From JBBDIM01 sp040880405 (GTDB lineage: Bacteria; Planctomycetota; Planctomycetia; Pirellulales; Pirellulaceae): DNA of 52,991 nt. This document shows positions 16,995 to 24,680 of this stretch, one piece after another. Location of the stretch: contig JBBDIM010000008.1 of the NCBI GenBank assembly GCA_040880405.1, positions 1-52,991 on the forward strand, written 5' to 3'. The translations under genes were made by a program, and so were the position numbers. Below the pieces are notes generated by a model. It worked only from the letters and a program-made list of their open reading frames with translations, searched no databases and was not told where the DNA came from. Every line of letters starts with the position of its first letter. Position 1 is the stretch's first letter.

Positions 16995-18143
16995 TTAACG
17001 AACATGGTTGGCCGGTGCATAGGCGGCCAGGGTACTCCCGGTGTTGAACGATAGTGGCAGCTTGCGGACTTCGCTTGAGTCGAGCGGCAGCTCTCCCTTG
17101 CGCATCCGGGAAAGCAATTCCACCGCCTGCTGACCCAGCCCCACTTCATCGACCGTGACCGAAGCCAAGTGACTTGCCAGTCCACTGCCTCGCACCCTGC
17201 CACCGAAACCGATGATCGAAATATCTTGAGGGACGCGCAATCCGCGCTGGGCCGCGAGCACGTAGAGGTTTTCGGCCAAGGAATCGAAACCGCAGAAGAT
17301 CGCCGTGGGTGGGTTGTCGCTTTCCAGCATTTTGTCGAGTGCGGTCGCGCAAGCCGCCGCGATCCGCGGGGTGTCGATCGCGGCGGTATCGGTGGGACCA
17401 AACGAGGAGACGTGAACCCCCTCGCCCACCGCTTTCTTCAATCCCTTCAAGTACGCGGTCGAGGCCTGGCTGACACCACTGGTGAAAAAGGCCACGCTGC
17501 GATGCCCCGCCTTGCGTAGCTCCTCACCGGCGCGGATGCCGACATCTTCAAACGGAATGGCGATCAACGGGGCCTCGGCTCCGGCGACCGGTCGGGAACA
17601 GCAGACCACCGGAATCCCATGCTTCTGCAACTGGCGGACATGAAACGCCGGGGTGGTGGTCGTGGTCGGGACGATCGCCACGCCGGCGACTTTCAAATCG
17701 ATCAACTGCAGAATCGCGCTCGCCTGCTTGTCGATGTCGTTATTGGAATTGCAGACGATCACCTGATTATGCAGTTCGGCCGCCGCGCGTTCGAAACTTC
17801 GCTGAAGCGACGGATAAAACGCCGTATCGGTCTCCGGCACAACCAAGGCATAGAGGTCTTGCGATTTGCGGAGCCGCTGTTTCGCCTCGTCATGGACAAA
17901 GGTCCCTTTGCCATGGATGCGGCAGACCAAGCCATCCTTTTCCAACGCGGCAAGGGCCTGGCGCACAGTGCTCCGCGCGACCTGGAGGCTCTCGGCCAAC
18001 CGGTTTTCCGACGGCAACGCGGCACCCGCTTTGAGCGACCCGGACTCGATTTGAGAGACAACATACTCCCTCAACTGCTCGTACTTCGGCAGCGCCGAAA
18101 CCTCTGAGCCGGTAGTGAGCCCCGAACCCTCGCCTAAGCCCAT
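16995..18143 (-). CDS. GntR-type HTH / LacI-type sensor transcription regulator (AraR-like)
   Basis: A 382-residue regulator with an N-terminal GntR winged helix (about 18-86; LPSENRLAESLQVARSTVRQ) joined to a LacI/GalR-type periplasmic-binding-protein fold (about 95-375), the architecture of Bacillus AraR. Such proteins usually repress sugar catabolic genes until a sugar ligand binds. It is the first gene of the minus-strand catabolic operon. The intergenic region upstream contains two TGGTACGKACCT boxes, one 33 bases before its start codon, suggesting autoregulation and control of the divergent genes. The known AraR operator (palindrome around GTACGTAC) has the same core. Confidence 0.92.
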   Translation of the reverse strand: MGLGEGSGLTTGSEVSALPKYEQLREYVVSQIESGSLKAGAALPSENRLAESLQVARSTVRQALAALEKDGLVCRIHGKGTFVHDEAKQRLRKSQDLYALVVPETDTAFYPSLQRSFERAAAELHNQVIVCNSNNDIDKQASAILQLIDLKVAGVAIVPTTTTTPAFHVRQLQKHGIPVVCCSRPVAGAEAPLIAIPFEDVGIRAGEELRKAGHRSVAFFTSGVSQASTAYLKGLKKAVGEGVHVSSFGPTDTAAIDTPRIAAACATALDKMLESDNPPTAIFCGFDSLAENLYVLAAQRGLRVPQDISIIGFGGRVRGSGLASHLASVTVDEVGLGQQAVELLSRMRKGELPLDSSEVRKLPLSFNTGSTLAAYAPANHVR

Positions 18144-18175
18144 GCGATCCGCCCTTGGGTGAAGTGAAACAAAAC

Positions 18176-18187
18176 TGGTACGGACCT
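18176..18187. promoter_or_regulatory. Candidate operator box 1
   Basis: TGGTACGGACCT, 33 bases upstream of the regulator start codon. It is embedded in a wider imperfect dyad with TGGTA and TACCA ends (18176-18197). It differs from box 2 at one base. The assignment to the GntR/LacI-type regulator is inferred from position and from the AraR-like core. Confidence 0.55.
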
Positions 18188-18333
18188 GATCATACCACTG
18201 GAATTGGATTCGTCAATGCTCGCCCCCCTGCAAAAAGACAGGCACATGGTTCGGAAATACCAGCTTTTTAGCCAGTGCGAGCCTGGGAAGAAAATGACCA
18301 GGTACAGACGCAGCAGATTATTTTAATGTTTTT

Positions 18334-18345
18334 TGGTACGTACCT
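18334..18345. promoter_or_regulatory. Candidate operator box 2
   Basis: TGGTACGTACCT, whose central ten bases GGTACGTACC are a perfect palindrome, 158 bases from box 1 and about 265 bases upstream of the first DUF1559 gene. Two boxes at this spacing would allow looping between dimers, as for AraR/LacI-type repressors (inference). Confidence 0.55.
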
Positions 18346-18610
18346 ATTGCATTCCTGTCGGGGCGGTCGTAAACTGGATTTACGCCTAGGAAAGGACTTT
18401 TTTTGGGCGCAGGAAAGTTGGTGTCGATTTTGAGGCGATCGGCACCCATCGCAATCGCGTCATTATTTATCCACGGAAGAGGCTGGCTATTCCGGTCTCG
18501 CCACCTATCTTTCACCGTCAGGCGAAGGAACAACGAGAGAAGCAGGCACTACGTTCGACGACCCCATCTCATGCACCGCTCTTTTCCATAGCAACCTTGG
18601 GAGAACAAGA

Positions 18611-19540
18611 ATGTCCAAAATCCATCTATCCAGATCCCCGTCTCGCCGCGCGTTTACGCTGGTCGAGCTACTGGTGGTCATCGCCATCATTGGAGTGCTC
18701 GTCGCTTTGTTGCTGCCCGCTGTGCAGCAGGCACGCGAGGCCGCCCGGCGGATGCAATGCAGTAACAACTTGAAACAATTGGGACTAGCGCTGCACAACT
18801 ACCATGACACGCACGGTAGCTTTCCTCCTGGCGCTATTTCGGAGAACTTCTTAAGTTGGGCAGTTTTTATCTTGCCGCAAATGGAGCAAGGTGCGCGCCA
18901 TGATCTGTTTAACTTCAATGCTGGAAGTTATACAGACGCGAATAAGCAAGAACACGGGTTGAATCGGATTGACGGTTATCTCTGTCCTAGCAGCGACGCC
19001 TTACTCAGCTTGGACCCCGGCCGGCCGGACGATTTCACATTACACTACAATGGAGTTGCCGGCCCCAAAGGTATCAACCCGGTCACGCTGGACGATTACA
19101 AGCTCGCAGAGCCTTCCTCTTCGCGCGGCGGCATGGCCACCCAGGGTGTCATGTACATTAACAGCAAGACCGGGTTTCGCTCGGTGATCGACGGAACGTC
19201 GAATACATTCGCGATCGGTGAAAGCTCGTGGGTCAAGAAGAACAAATTTCGCAACTGGATACGCGGCGGCACTTACAAAGACACTGCGTCCGCCTCTGCT
19301 TATGAGACGGATCCCATGCTAGACGCTTGCCGGAACGTCGCGTTCGCGATCAATTCCGACTACACAGGCGGAACCAGCCCGGCAGGTTGGAATGACGTTT
19401 GCTATGGCAGTCAGCATCCGGGAGGAACGATGTTCTTGCAGTGCGACGGCTCGGTTCGATTCGTTGCTGAAACGATCGATTTCGACGTTTATCTTGCCTT
19501 GGCAAGCCGCAACGGAGAAGAGGTCGTCAGTGGCGATTAA
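18611..19540 (+). CDS. DUF1559 pilin-like protein, tandem copy A
   Basis: A 309-residue DUF1559 protein. It has a type-IV-prepilin-like N-terminus (RAFTLVELLVVIAIIGVLVALLLPA, shown here by its positions 14-38) followed by AVQQAREAARRMQCSNNLKQ, the family hallmark, and a globular domain ending in HPGGTMFLQCDGSVRFVAE. These proteins are hugely expanded in planctomycetes, are presumed to be processed by prepilin peptidase and exposed outside the inner membrane; function is unknown. A gggagaa ribosome-binding site precedes the ATG. It is followed 65 bases later by a near-copy, with which it shares a 355-base identical stretch. Confidence 0.92.
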   Translation: MSKIHLSRSPSRRAFTLVELLVVIAIIGVLVALLLPAVQQAREAARRMQCSNNLKQLGLALHNYHDTHGSFPPGAISENFLSWAVFILPQMEQGARHDLFNFNAGSYTDANKQEHGLNRIDGYLCPSSDALLSLDPGRPDDFTLHYNGVAGPKGINPVTLDDYKLAEPSSSRGGMATQGVMYINSKTGFRSVIDGTSNTFAIGESSWVKKNKFRNWIRGGTYKDTASASAYETDPMLDACRNVAFAINSDYTGGTSPAGWNDVCYGSQHPGGTMFLQCDGSVRFVAETIDFDVYLALASRNGEEVVSGD

Positions 19541-19605
19541 GCGACGCGACTTCGCCGCAAGCATCCCTTGCTTCCTCTTTCCATAGCAACCTTGGGAGAA
19601 TAAGA

Positions 19606-20538
19606 ATGTCCAAAGTCGATCTATCCAGATTCCCGTCTCGCCGCGGATTTACGCTAGTCGAGCTTCTGGTGGTCATCGCCATCATCGGAGTGCTCGTCGC
19701 GTTATTGTTACCGGCGGTGCAACAGGCACGCGAAGCGGCGCGGCGAATGCAATGCAGTAACCACTTGAAACAATTGGGACTGGCGCTGCACAACTACCAT
19801 GACACGCACGGCAGCTTTCCTCCCGGCGGTATTTCGGAGAACTTCTTAAGTTGGGCAGTTTTTATCTTGCCGCAAATGGAGCAAAGTGCGCTTCACGATC
19901 TATTCGATTTCAATAGAGGAAGTTATTCAGTTGGCGACTATAAGGATGAACTCGGGCTGAATCGGATTGACGGTTATCTCTGTCCTAGCAGCGACGTCTT
20001 ATACAGCTTGGATCCCGGTCGGCCGGATGATTTTACACTGCACTACAACGGAGTTGCCGGCCCCAAAGGTATCAACCCGGTCACGCTAGACGATTACAAA
20101 GTCGCAGAGTCTTCCTCTTCGCGCGGCGGCATGGCCACCCAGGGTGTCATGTACATTAACAGCAAGACCGGGTTTCGCTCGGTGATCGACGGAACGTCGA
20201 ATACATTCGCGATCGGTGAAAGCTCGTGGGTCAAGAAGAACAAATTTCGCAACTGGATACGCGGCGGCACTTACAAAGACACTGCGTCCGCCTCTGCTTA
20301 TGAGACGGATCCCATGCTAGACGCTTGCCGGAACGTCGCGTTCGCGATCAATTCCGACTACACAGGCGGAACCAGCCCGGCAGGTTGGAATGACGTTTGC
20401 TATGGCAGTCAGCATCCGGGAGGAACGATGTTCTTGCAGTGCGACGGCTCGGTTCGATTCGTTGCCGAATCGATCGATTTCGATATTTATCTTGCCTTGG
20501 CAAGCCGCAACGGCGAAGAGGTCGTCAGTAGCGATTAA
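19606..20538 (+). CDS. DUF1559 pilin-like protein, tandem copy B
   Basis: A 310-residue DUF1559 protein, tandem paralogue of the preceding gene. The N-terminal prepilin-like helix (14-38) and the QQAREAARRMQCSN block are conserved, but the 5' half of the gene differs at many synonymous positions and in a short variable loop (about residues 92-115). From 20111 to 20465 it is base-for-base identical to 19113-19467 of copy A. The leader with the ribosome-binding site and the sequence after the stop codon are duplicated too, so the repeat unit is just under 1 kb. The lipoprotein gene that typically accompanies DUF1559 genes follows. Confidence 0.92.
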   Translation: MSKVDLSRFPSRRGFTLVELLVVIAIIGVLVALLLPAVQQAREAARRMQCSNHLKQLGLALHNYHDTHGSFPPGGISENFLSWAVFILPQMEQSALHDLFDFNRGSYSVGDYKDELGLNRIDGYLCPSSDVLYSLDPGRPDDFTLHYNGVAGPKGINPVTLDDYKVAESSSSRGGMATQGVMYINSKTGFRSVIDGTSNTFAIGESSWVKKNKFRNWIRGGTYKDTASASAYETDPMLDACRNVAFAINSDYTGGTSPAGWNDVCYGSQHPGGTMFLQCDGSVRFVAESIDFDIYLALASRNGEEVVSSD

Positions 20539-20602
20539 GCGACGCGGCTTCGCCGCAAGCATCCTTGCCTCCTCTCCGTTCACAAAAAAGTGGAGCGTCC
20601 TC

Positions 20603-21046
20603 ATGAAAAAGATGATTCGGCGTGCGTTTGTGCTGACGATCGGTCTCGTCAGCCTCTGCGGAGCATTGGGCTGTGGTGCCGATGATTCGGGGTCGCGCTT
20701 TCAGCTTTCCGGTACGGTCACCTATGAAGGAAAACCCGTTCCGTTTGGACGGATCGACTTCGTTCCCGATTCGACCGCCGGGAACTCGGGACCGGCGGGC
20801 TACGCCGACATCGTCGATGGCAAGTACGATACTTCGAAAACAGGCAAGGGAACTTCTGGAGGTGCCTATGTAGCCAACGTCTCCGGTTCGTCCGCTCCTC
20901 CTGTTGTTCAGACGGTGGGGGACGAAGAGTTTTTTAAAAATCCTCCAGCGGTGACAACATCGCTCTTTCAAAACGTCCGCATCAAAACCGACATCCCCAA
21001 AGAGACATCGACCATCGACTTTGAGGTTCCCTCGGCAGCCAATTAG
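20603..21046 (+). CDS. Small lipoprotein, DUF1559-associated, carboxypeptidase-regulatory-like
   Basis: A 147-residue lipoprotein. The signal MKKMIRRAFVLTIGLVSLCGALGC gives a lipobox with Cys24. The mature domain starts with the beta-strand pattern FQLSGTVTYEGKPVPFGRIDFVPD, characteristic of the planctomycete family that resembles carboxypeptidase regulatory (transthyretin-like) domains. It lies 64 bases after the second DUF1559 gene in the same orientation, as is common; the same pairing is seen at 48713-50229. A surface-anchored partner of the DUF1559 proteins is likely, with no known biochemical activity. Confidence 0.85.
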   Translation: MKKMIRRAFVLTIGLVSLCGALGCGADDSGSRFQLSGTVTYEGKPVPFGRIDFVPDSTAGNSGPAGYADIVDGKYDTSKTGKGTSGGAYVANVSGSSAPPVVQTVGDEEFFKNPPAVTTSLFQNVRIKTDIPKETSTIDFEVPSAAN

Positions 21047-21108
21047 CGAGGCCAATAAACGCCTCGCTCCCACCTTTCTCTCGGTTTTCAGCAAAGGCAT
21101 ACGACAAC

Positions 21109-22116
21109 ATGAACGTCCGAACCTCGGCGCTATTGGCGACTTACCTCTTCTGTGCGGCAGTTCCTGCTTTGACTTATGCGGATCGCCCGGCCGTTTCCGT
21201 AGAAGTCGATAAAATCTGGGACGCCGGCAAGCACAACGCATTTACCGACCTGATCCACTTTCAGGGGAAGTGGTTCTGCGTGTTTCGTGAGGGAAGTGCG
21301 CACGTTTCTCCTGATGGTTCGCTGCGCGTGCTGGCATCGGAAGATGGCCAAAAGTGGCAATCGGTCGCGTTAATTTCAAGCGCCGGATTAGATCTCCGCG
21401 ACGCCAAGATCTGCGTCACGCCGGACAATCAACTCATGCTGACCGGGGCCGGCGTCACGCAATCGCCGCAAGAGAAATCGCACCAGTCGTTCGTCTGGCT
21501 TTCACCGGATGGAAGCCAGTGGAGCAAGCCCCATGCGGTCGGAGATCGCAACTATTGGATCTGGCGCGTCACATGGCACAAGGGGACGGCGTATGCGGTC
21601 GGCTATAAAACTGGCCTGTCCGATCGAACAAAAGAAGGACGCGTTCGTCTCTACCGCAGTGAAGACGGCAAGAAATTCGAGACGTTGGTCGACGACCTGG
21701 GGCTTCGCAGCCATCCCAACGAGTCGAGTCTCGCATTCCTGGAGGATGGCACCGCGCTGTGCTTGGTGCGCCGGGATGGGAAGCCTGAAAACGGGGCACT
21801 GCTTGGCACGGCTCGGCCTCCCTATACGGAATGGAATTGGAAAGACTTGGGGATTCGAATCGGGGGGCCGCAACTGCTGCAATTGCCGAGCGGCGAATTC
21901 ATCGTCTCCGGTCGCGACTATCCCAAAGGTGCCAAAACCAAAGTTTGGAGTTTGGACCTGACTAAGCCGGCGCTGCAAGAGTTGGTCACGCTCCCCAGCG
22001 GCGGCGACACCAGCTATCCCGGTTTGGTTTTTCACGATGACAAACTGTGGGTTAGCTACTACTCGTCTCATGAAGGGAAGACGAGCATCTATCTCGCCCA
22101 GGTTCAGCTTCCGTAG
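21109..22116 (+). CDS. Sialidase-fold exported protein, paralogue 1
   Basis: A 335-residue exported six-bladed propeller of the sialidase/BNR superfamily. After a signal peptide (ending about ALTYA) comes KIWDAGKHNAFTDL, then FRE, and Asp-box-like turns SEDGQKW, SPDGSQW and SEDGKKF. Conserved arginines occur in FRE, LRDAKI and WIWRVTWH, and the C-terminus has GGDTSYPG and VSYYSSHEGKTSIY. Two paralogues lie at 26305 and 28721. Arginine-rich central pockets bind carboxylate sugars in true sialidases, but I cannot align the full catalytic set, so activity is unproven. It probably releases or binds an acidic sugar outside the inner membrane. Confidence 0.85.
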   Translation: MNVRTSALLATYLFCAAVPALTYADRPAVSVEVDKIWDAGKHNAFTDLIHFQGKWFCVFREGSAHVSPDGSLRVLASEDGQKWQSVALISSAGLDLRDAKICVTPDNQLMLTGAGVTQSPQEKSHQSFVWLSPDGSQWSKPHAVGDRNYWIWRVTWHKGTAYAVGYKTGLSDRTKEGRVRLYRSEDGKKFETLVDDLGLRSHPNESSLAFLEDGTALCLVRRDGKPENGALLGTARPPYTEWNWKDLGIRIGGPQLLQLPSGEFIVSGRDYPKGAKTKVWSLDLTKPALQELVTLPSGGDTSYPGLVFHDDKLWVSYYSSHEGKTSIYLAQVQLP

Positions 22117-22184
22117 ATCGCTTCGTCGTCGTAAGCGTCCTCGGCAAATGGCCTCCTAAAATTTAGCAACAGGACAGTATCCCT

Positions 22185-23792
22185 ATGACCCATCTTTCGC
22201 TTCTTTCCTACCACCTCTTCGCTGACGTAAGATGCAGCGTCTGGATCGGTGCTTTACTGGCAGTGTTCATCTGGTGCGGTCAAGCGGAGTCAGCCGACAA
22301 AAGCTCGCCACAACTGCAGGTCGCAGCCGCGCGCTTTGGAATCACGCCCAGCAAAGTGATCAAGACCAACACCGCTAAGTTGGCAAAGGAAGCGAGGATC
22401 GCCGGTCCGCTAAAAACGACCGTGACTTTGCTGGACGATGGTAAGGCGATGGTCTGTTGCATCTGCTGCGACTGGGTCAAAATCCCTCGGAATGCGATGC
22501 AATTGTTTCGACGTGCATTGGCGATCGAATTGGCGATTCCGGAGGACCAAGTCATCTTTTTTGCGTCGCATAACCACAGCGACACGTCGCTGATCCTTGA
22601 CGAATCGGGCGGCTTTGAATGGGGCTTGCCTCCTTACGAGGGACCTCCCGCACAACTGAACGAAATTGGTCACGAGCTTCTGGATCACCTTTTAGCGAGT
22701 GTCAAAACGCTGAAAAGCGATCTGCAGCCAGCGACGATCTGGTGGAGCGTTGGCAATGAGGATCGCATCACCTACAACCGCAAAGGGCGACGTGCCGATG
22801 GTTCGACATTCCTGATGCGAGAAGAAGATCGCATTCAGCAGGGAACCGACTTTCGCGGCGATATTGACACGCAAGCGCCGGTCATCGTGTTCAAAAACGA
22901 ACGCGGCGAACCGATCGTCGCCTGGGTGCAGTTCACCGGCCATCCGGTGACCAGTTTTTCGCCGGAAGAACCGGTGGTGTTTGGCGATTATCCCGCAATC
23001 GCATGCGATTACTTGGGCAAGAAGCTAGGCGATGGCGAGAATGAAGTACCGGTGGCGTTCTTTCAAGGATGCGCCGGCGACGTCAACTCGAAAGAGATGT
23101 TTCGCGGCGGCGTGAAGCGGGCTATTGAATTTGGCGAGATGTTGGGTCAGTCGTATGTGGCCGCATTGCCAAACTTGAAAAAGTCCGAACGTGGCGATCT
23201 CGATTTTGCTTTCTCCGTCGCCAAATTGCCGCTGGCCGAATTGCCGTCCGAGGAAGCGTTGCGACGTGATCTAGCGGAGATTGAGGATTTCATTCGCCGC
23301 GCAAGAAATGGAGACGAAAACGCCCTGCATTGTGTGGGGCTGAATTTCCCGCGAGATCTGTCACCGGAATATCGTGCCGGTCTCGTCGACCGAGTACGAA
23401 TGTGGACGGAGTGGGCGCTTGAGATCCGACAGTCGGGCGGCGATGATCCCTTGCCCGAACATTTACCGGTCAGTCTTTGGATCGTGCGCGTGGGAGACAT
23501 CGGACTCGCTGGGATGCCACTCGAGCCATTTCAGGGAATCGGGAGACAGATTCGGCGCGACGCCGAATTGCCGCTCGTCCTCACTTGCGGATACGCGAAC
23601 TATACGATGGGATACATCCCTGACGGGCCGAACGTCAATGATCGCGAATACATGAGCTCGTTTCATCGCTATTCGGCATCAGAAAACAAGTCGATTCGCC
23701 CGCGTCCCCCCTTAAAAGTTCCCGGAGGGGATGTCATTGCTCAAGAAACGGTGCGCATTTTAAATCAGATGGCGGGAGAATCCGTTGAATGA
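22185..23792 (+). CDS. Neutral/alkaline ceramidase-like exported protein
   Basis: A 535-residue protein similar to the N-terminal domain of neutral/alkaline non-lysosomal ceramidases. The hallmark metal-binding segment FASHNHSDTS (126-135, with His129 and His131) and the later VQFTGHPVTSF block are present, as is FQGCAGDVNSKE, another family signature. The protein has a hydrophobic N-terminal segment (about 17-36) acting as signal or anchor. In planctomycetes this family is large and few members are likely to cut ceramide; amide hydrolysis of some other acylated amine is possible. The downstream acetyltransferase overlaps its stop by 8 bases, so the two are translationally coupled. Confidence 0.85.
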   Translation: MTHLSLLSYHLFADVRCSVWIGALLAVFIWCGQAESADKSSPQLQVAAARFGITPSKVIKTNTAKLAKEARIAGPLKTTVTLLDDGKAMVCCICCDWVKIPRNAMQLFRRALAIELAIPEDQVIFFASHNHSDTSLILDESGGFEWGLPPYEGPPAQLNEIGHELLDHLLASVKTLKSDLQPATIWWSVGNEDRITYNRKGRRADGSTFLMREEDRIQQGTDFRGDIDTQAPVIVFKNERGEPIVAWVQFTGHPVTSFSPEEPVVFGDYPAIACDYLGKKLGDGENEVPVAFFQGCAGDVNSKEMFRGGVKRAIEFGEMLGQSYVAALPNLKKSERGDLDFAFSVAKLPLAELPSEEALRRDLAEIEDFIRRARNGDENALHCVGLNFPRDLSPEYRAGLVDRVRMWTEWALEIRQSGGDDPLPEHLPVSLWIVRVGDIGLAGMPLEPFQGIGRQIRRDAELPLVLTCGYANYTMGYIPDGPNVNDREYMSSFHRYSASENKSIRPRPPLKVPGGDVIAQETVRILNQMAGESVE

Positions 23793-24438
23793 TAACGACG
23801 GCTTAGTTCAATTGGGACTTCATGCCGAAGTGGATCCAAACGTCCAACTCGGCTATAAGTATCCCGCATGTCGTCAGCCAACAATCATCGGTGATAACGC
23901 CGTAATTCGTTCTGGAAGTGTGATCTATGTCGATACGCAGATCGGCGATCGGTTTACCTGCGGGCATAACGTCATCATTCGGGCAAACTGCCGCATCGGC
24001 GACGATGTCGTTATATTGCACCAAACGTCGCTAGAAGGAAATCTGACGATTGGTTCCGGCGTCAAGCTGATGGCACACGTTTACGTTTGCAGCACAACCG
24101 AAATTGCGGACGAAACGTTCGTGGGACCAGGTACAGTCTTTTTGAACGACAAGTACCCGATGCGGCGCCGTGGTGCAGTGCAAGGACCACGCATCGAGAA
24201 AGGCGCCGCGATTGGCGGTCACGTAACGCTTTGTCCGGGTGTGACTATCGGTGCCGGTGCCATTGTAGGAGCCGGCACATTGGTCCATCGCAACGTGCCG
24301 CCAAGAATGTTGGCCATGGGAGTTCCCATGAAATTACATGCGTTGCCGGAAAGTCTTCCGGAGGAGAACATCTCTGATCTCTTGTTCGGATCCTCAGATC
24401 TATGGGGGAGAAGAACTGGAATGGATTCAACGCGATAA
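23785..24438 (+). CDS. Left-handed beta-helix (hexapeptide-repeat) acyltransferase
   Basis: A 217-residue acetyltransferase of the LbH type, with hexapeptide repeats across about residues 30-185 (IIGDNAVIRSGSVIY, TIGAGAIVGAGTLVHRNVP). It resembles the sugar O- or N-acetyltransferases of the WbbJ/NeuD/FdtC groups that use acetyl-CoA. The start is a TTG at 23785, supported by a gggaga ribosome-binding site about 8 bases upstream; it overlaps the ceramidase-like stop. It is cytoplasmic by sequence (no signal). Its place in a cluster of extracytoplasmic carbohydrate proteins suggests it acts on a sugar or on a derivative of the imported substrate. Confidence 0.87.
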   Translation: MNDNDGLVQLGLHAEVDPNVQLGYKYPACRQPTIIGDNAVIRSGSVIYVDTQIGDRFTCGHNVIIRANCRIGDDVVILHQTSLEGNLTIGSGVKLMAHVYVCSTTEIADETFVGPGTVFLNDKYPMRRRGAVQGPRIEKGAAIGGHVTLCPGVTIGAGAIVGAGTLVHRNVPPRMLAMGVPMKLHALPESLPEENISDLLFGSSDLWGRRTGMDSTR

Positions 24439-24680
24439 CTGCCTTCGAGGCGTTTTGCCAGATTCCGCCAGCACGACGTTGCTCACGCTGCTTTGTGTTT
24501 TTCATTCCCTAGTTGTTTCCAATCGTTAATCGCCTTCACCGATGGCAGGGAACTCTAGAAAACGGGTCGACGTGAGTTCTACTGCCCTACAGATCCCGGC
24601 CCTTCGGCTTCACAGTGAGCCATGCTTACTGTTGTAATATGAACTCGTTTCACGTTGTTATTATGGAAGTTGGTAAAAAC
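24439..24680. other. Intergenic, nothing identified
   Basis: No gene or clear hairpin was recognised; the sequence is comparatively AT-rich. It acts as leader of the propeller gene at 24681. Confidence 0.4.

Larger units (their letters stand above)
18144..18610. other. Divergent intergenic control region
   Basis: A 467-base gene-free stretch between the regulator (minus) and the first DUF1559 gene (plus). It contains two candidate operators (separate entries), a weaker third match CAGGTACAGACG at 18299-18310, and, just before 18611, a leader segment (about 18589-18610) that is repeated before the second DUF1559 gene and includes the gggagaa ribosome-binding site. Confidence 0.6.

Noticed and set aside
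16985..17401. N-terminal extension of the helical exported protein
   Set aside because: It overlaps the regulator gene in another frame, is basic and low-complexity, and would destroy the signal peptide at 16984.
18611..20538. True type IV pilin genes
   Set aside because: Only the N-terminal prepilin-like helix is shared; the remainder is the DUF1559 domain typical of planctomycetes and no pilus-assembly gene is present.
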